15,202 bases of DNA from Pseudomonadota bacterium (GTDB lineage: Bacteria > Desulfobacterota > JADFVX01), in contig JADFVX010000004.1 of assembly GCA_015222755.1 (NCBI GenBank), positions 1 through 15,202 on the forward strand, written 5' to 3'. Both the position numbers and the translations under genes were made by a program. The notes beneath the pieces were generated by a model. It saw only the letters and a list, made by a program, of their open reading frames with translations, did not search any database and was not told the DNA's origin. This document shows positions 14,272-15,202 of the stretch, piece after piece; the stretch's first letter is position 1, and each line of letters starts with the position of its first letter.

Positions 14272-14850
14272 TTGAAAGAACTCTTAAGAAATGTGGATTC
14301 AGTCTATAAATTACTGGAACTGGTAGCTGTCTCCCGGGATATTGATGCAATTTTTACTGAGGTAGTTGAAGAACTGCGTGGACTTTTTGAATCAGAGCGC
14401 TGCACTCTTTATATCCTTGATAAGGAGAAAAACGAGCTTTATTCGAAGGTGGTACAGAAATGTGAGGTTACGGATTTACGCATTCCTGTGGACAATAACA
14501 GCATAGCCGGATATTCTGTCCTATCTAACAAAGAGGTTATTGTTGAGAATGCATATGACGACAATGAACTTAAAAGGATCGACCCGGACCTCAGCTTTGG
14601 AAAGAGTATAGATTCAAGGTGCAGCTTTGTAACCAAGAGCGTGCTTTCAGCTCCCCTGCATTATGGAGGTGAGATTATCGGCGCTGTACAGGCCTTCAAC
14701 AAGAATGGTGGATTTCTGGAGAAGGACCTCAATGCAATCAGGGAGTTCGGGCTGATTCTCGGGCTTATGTTAAACAATGCCATCGTTACGGAAGAATTAA
14801 ATAAATACCGCCGCGCCTCGGAAGGTGCTGATAAAGCTAAGGAGGATTGA
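14272..14850 (+). CDS. GAF-domain protein
   Basis: A 192-residue soluble protein with one GAF domain (about 14-160) and a short charged tail. GAF hallmarks are the helix DSVYKLLELVAVSRDID, the strand ERCTLYILDKEKNELYSKV, the helix SIAGYSVLSNKEVIVENAY, the strand SVLSAPLHYGGEIIGAVQ, and FNKNGGF followed by a helix ending LMLNNAI. The start is uncertain: TTG at 14272 lies 6 bases after GGGGG and is preferred to the TTG at 14266, which would touch it. No output domain (kinase, GGDEF or DNA-binding) is attached. It sits 14 bases after the FeS gene and 1 base before NrfD, so all three are co-translated. GAF domains bind cyclic nucleotides, heme, iron or small ligands; which one applies here cannot be read. 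A redox, NO or nitrite sensor or assembly factor is inference. Confidence 0.85.
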   Translation: MKELLRNVDSVYKLLELVAVSRDIDAIFTEVVEELRGLFESERCTLYILDKEKNELYSKVVQKCEVTDLRIPVDNNSIAGYSVLSNKEVIVENAYDDNELKRIDPDLSFGKSIDSRCSFVTKSVLSAPLHYGGEIIGAVQAFNKNGGFLEKDLNAIREFGLILGLMLNNAIVTEELNKYRRASEGADKAKED

Positions 14851-14851
14851 T

Positions 14852-15202
14852 GTGGAAAGAGAGATAGTTGCAAATGCCTTTCATCATGCAAACTGGGGGG
14901 TCCCGATATCGGTGTACTTCTGGCTTGTAGGTTCCAGTGCCGGATCATTCGTTATCAGCAGTCTCGGCTGGGTCTTTGGCATAAAAAAATACAAGGCCAT
15001 ATCGTTCTTTGCCTCAAACCTGGGCCTGGCTCAGTTGATGATCGTGCCTGTGCTTCTTATTTTCGACCTTGGACAAATATATAAATTTGCCCACCTCTTT
15101 CCGATTATCATGGGTTTCTGGCACGGGAGTTCCCCGATGGCATGGGGCGCTGTTCTGGTAGGCATGTATCCTATCGGTATGATCATCTACAGCGTACTCA
15201 TC
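14852..15202 (+). CDS. NrfD/PsrC-type quinone-linked membrane subunit, 5' part
   Basis: The first 117 codons of a gene that continues past the window. The start is GTG at 14852, with AAGGAGG (14839-14845) 6 bases upstream; the ATG at 14850 meets a stop after five codons. The N-terminus HANWGVPISVYFWLVGSSAG matches the opening helix of NrfD/PsrC proteins, which sit in the inner membrane and exchange electrons between quinol and a four-cluster ferredoxin subunit. Three membrane helices are visible (about 18-42, 49-73, 95-117). The FeS subunit two genes upstream is its expected partner, with the GAF gene between them. No catalytic molybdenum subunit lies upstream; one could follow downstream. 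Confidence 0.88.
   Translation, partial: MEREIVANAFHHANWGVPISVYFWLVGSSAGSFVISSLGWVFGIKKYKAISFFASNLGLAQLMIVPVLLIFDLGQIYKFAHLFPIIMGFWHGSSPMAWGAVLVGMYPIGMIIYSVLI

Noticed and set aside
3288..15202. Selenoprotein genes (in-frame TGA), given selA
   Set aside because: All genes read through as complete families without internal TGA; the Gly37 codon in the ferredoxin is GGC, not TGA.
1..15202. CRISPR arrays, tRNA/rRNA genes, transposases
   Set aside because: No regularly spaced repeats, no cloverleaf with CCA-type ends, and no integrase or transposase motifs seen on reading the gaps and frames.

Overview
The window is a stretch of bacterial chromosome with dense housekeeping genes on the left and an anaerobic respiration locus on the right. 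Signal peptides, a lipobox, sigma70-type promoters and strong Shine-Dalgarno sites point to a Gram-negative bacterium. Four features together suggest an anaerobic or facultative lineage of the Nitrospirota/Deltaproteobacteria type: an archaeal-type phosphoglycerate mutase, a class II fructose bisphosphatase, SelA, and a cytochrome cd1 gene beside an NrfC/NrfD-like module. This placement is inference; the window has no rRNA or other phylogenetic marker that I can score.

Left part (1-3100): the 3' end of an EamA-type transporter; a roughly 370-base gap filled with hairpins that looks like a dispersed extragenic element; a DUF3179 lipoprotein; a stand-alone CheY-like receiver behind a pair of 21-bp-phased direct repeats; and, on the minus strand, a NIT1-like carbon-nitrogen hydrolase.

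Middle part (3220-11400): lon, driven by a near-consensus promoter and apparently co-transcribed with a small CxxC/two-helix membrane protein and selA (selenocysteine synthase); purH with its own near-consensus promoter; a nested, MITE-like inverted-repeat element; then an apgM-glpX pair encoding two enzymes of the glycolysis/gluconeogenesis trunk.

Right part (11480-15202): a cytochrome cd1 nitrite reductase (nirS-like) with its own strong promoter, a leader rich in Shine-Dalgarno sequences, highly-expressed codon use and a strong intrinsic terminator. It is followed by a separately transcribed cluster: a four-motif ferredoxin subunit in which one cluster cysteine is glycine, a GAF-domain protein, and an NrfD/PsrC-type membrane subunit that runs off the window. 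The likely logic is quinol oxidation by the NrfD subunit, electron transfer through the FeS subunit, and delivery to a periplasmic acceptor, possibly the cd1 enzyme next door, with the GAF protein as a sensor. No molybdenum catalytic subunit and no heme d1 biosynthesis gene lies in the window. This nirS / FeS / GAF / NrfD arrangement is the best candidate for an undescribed system here.
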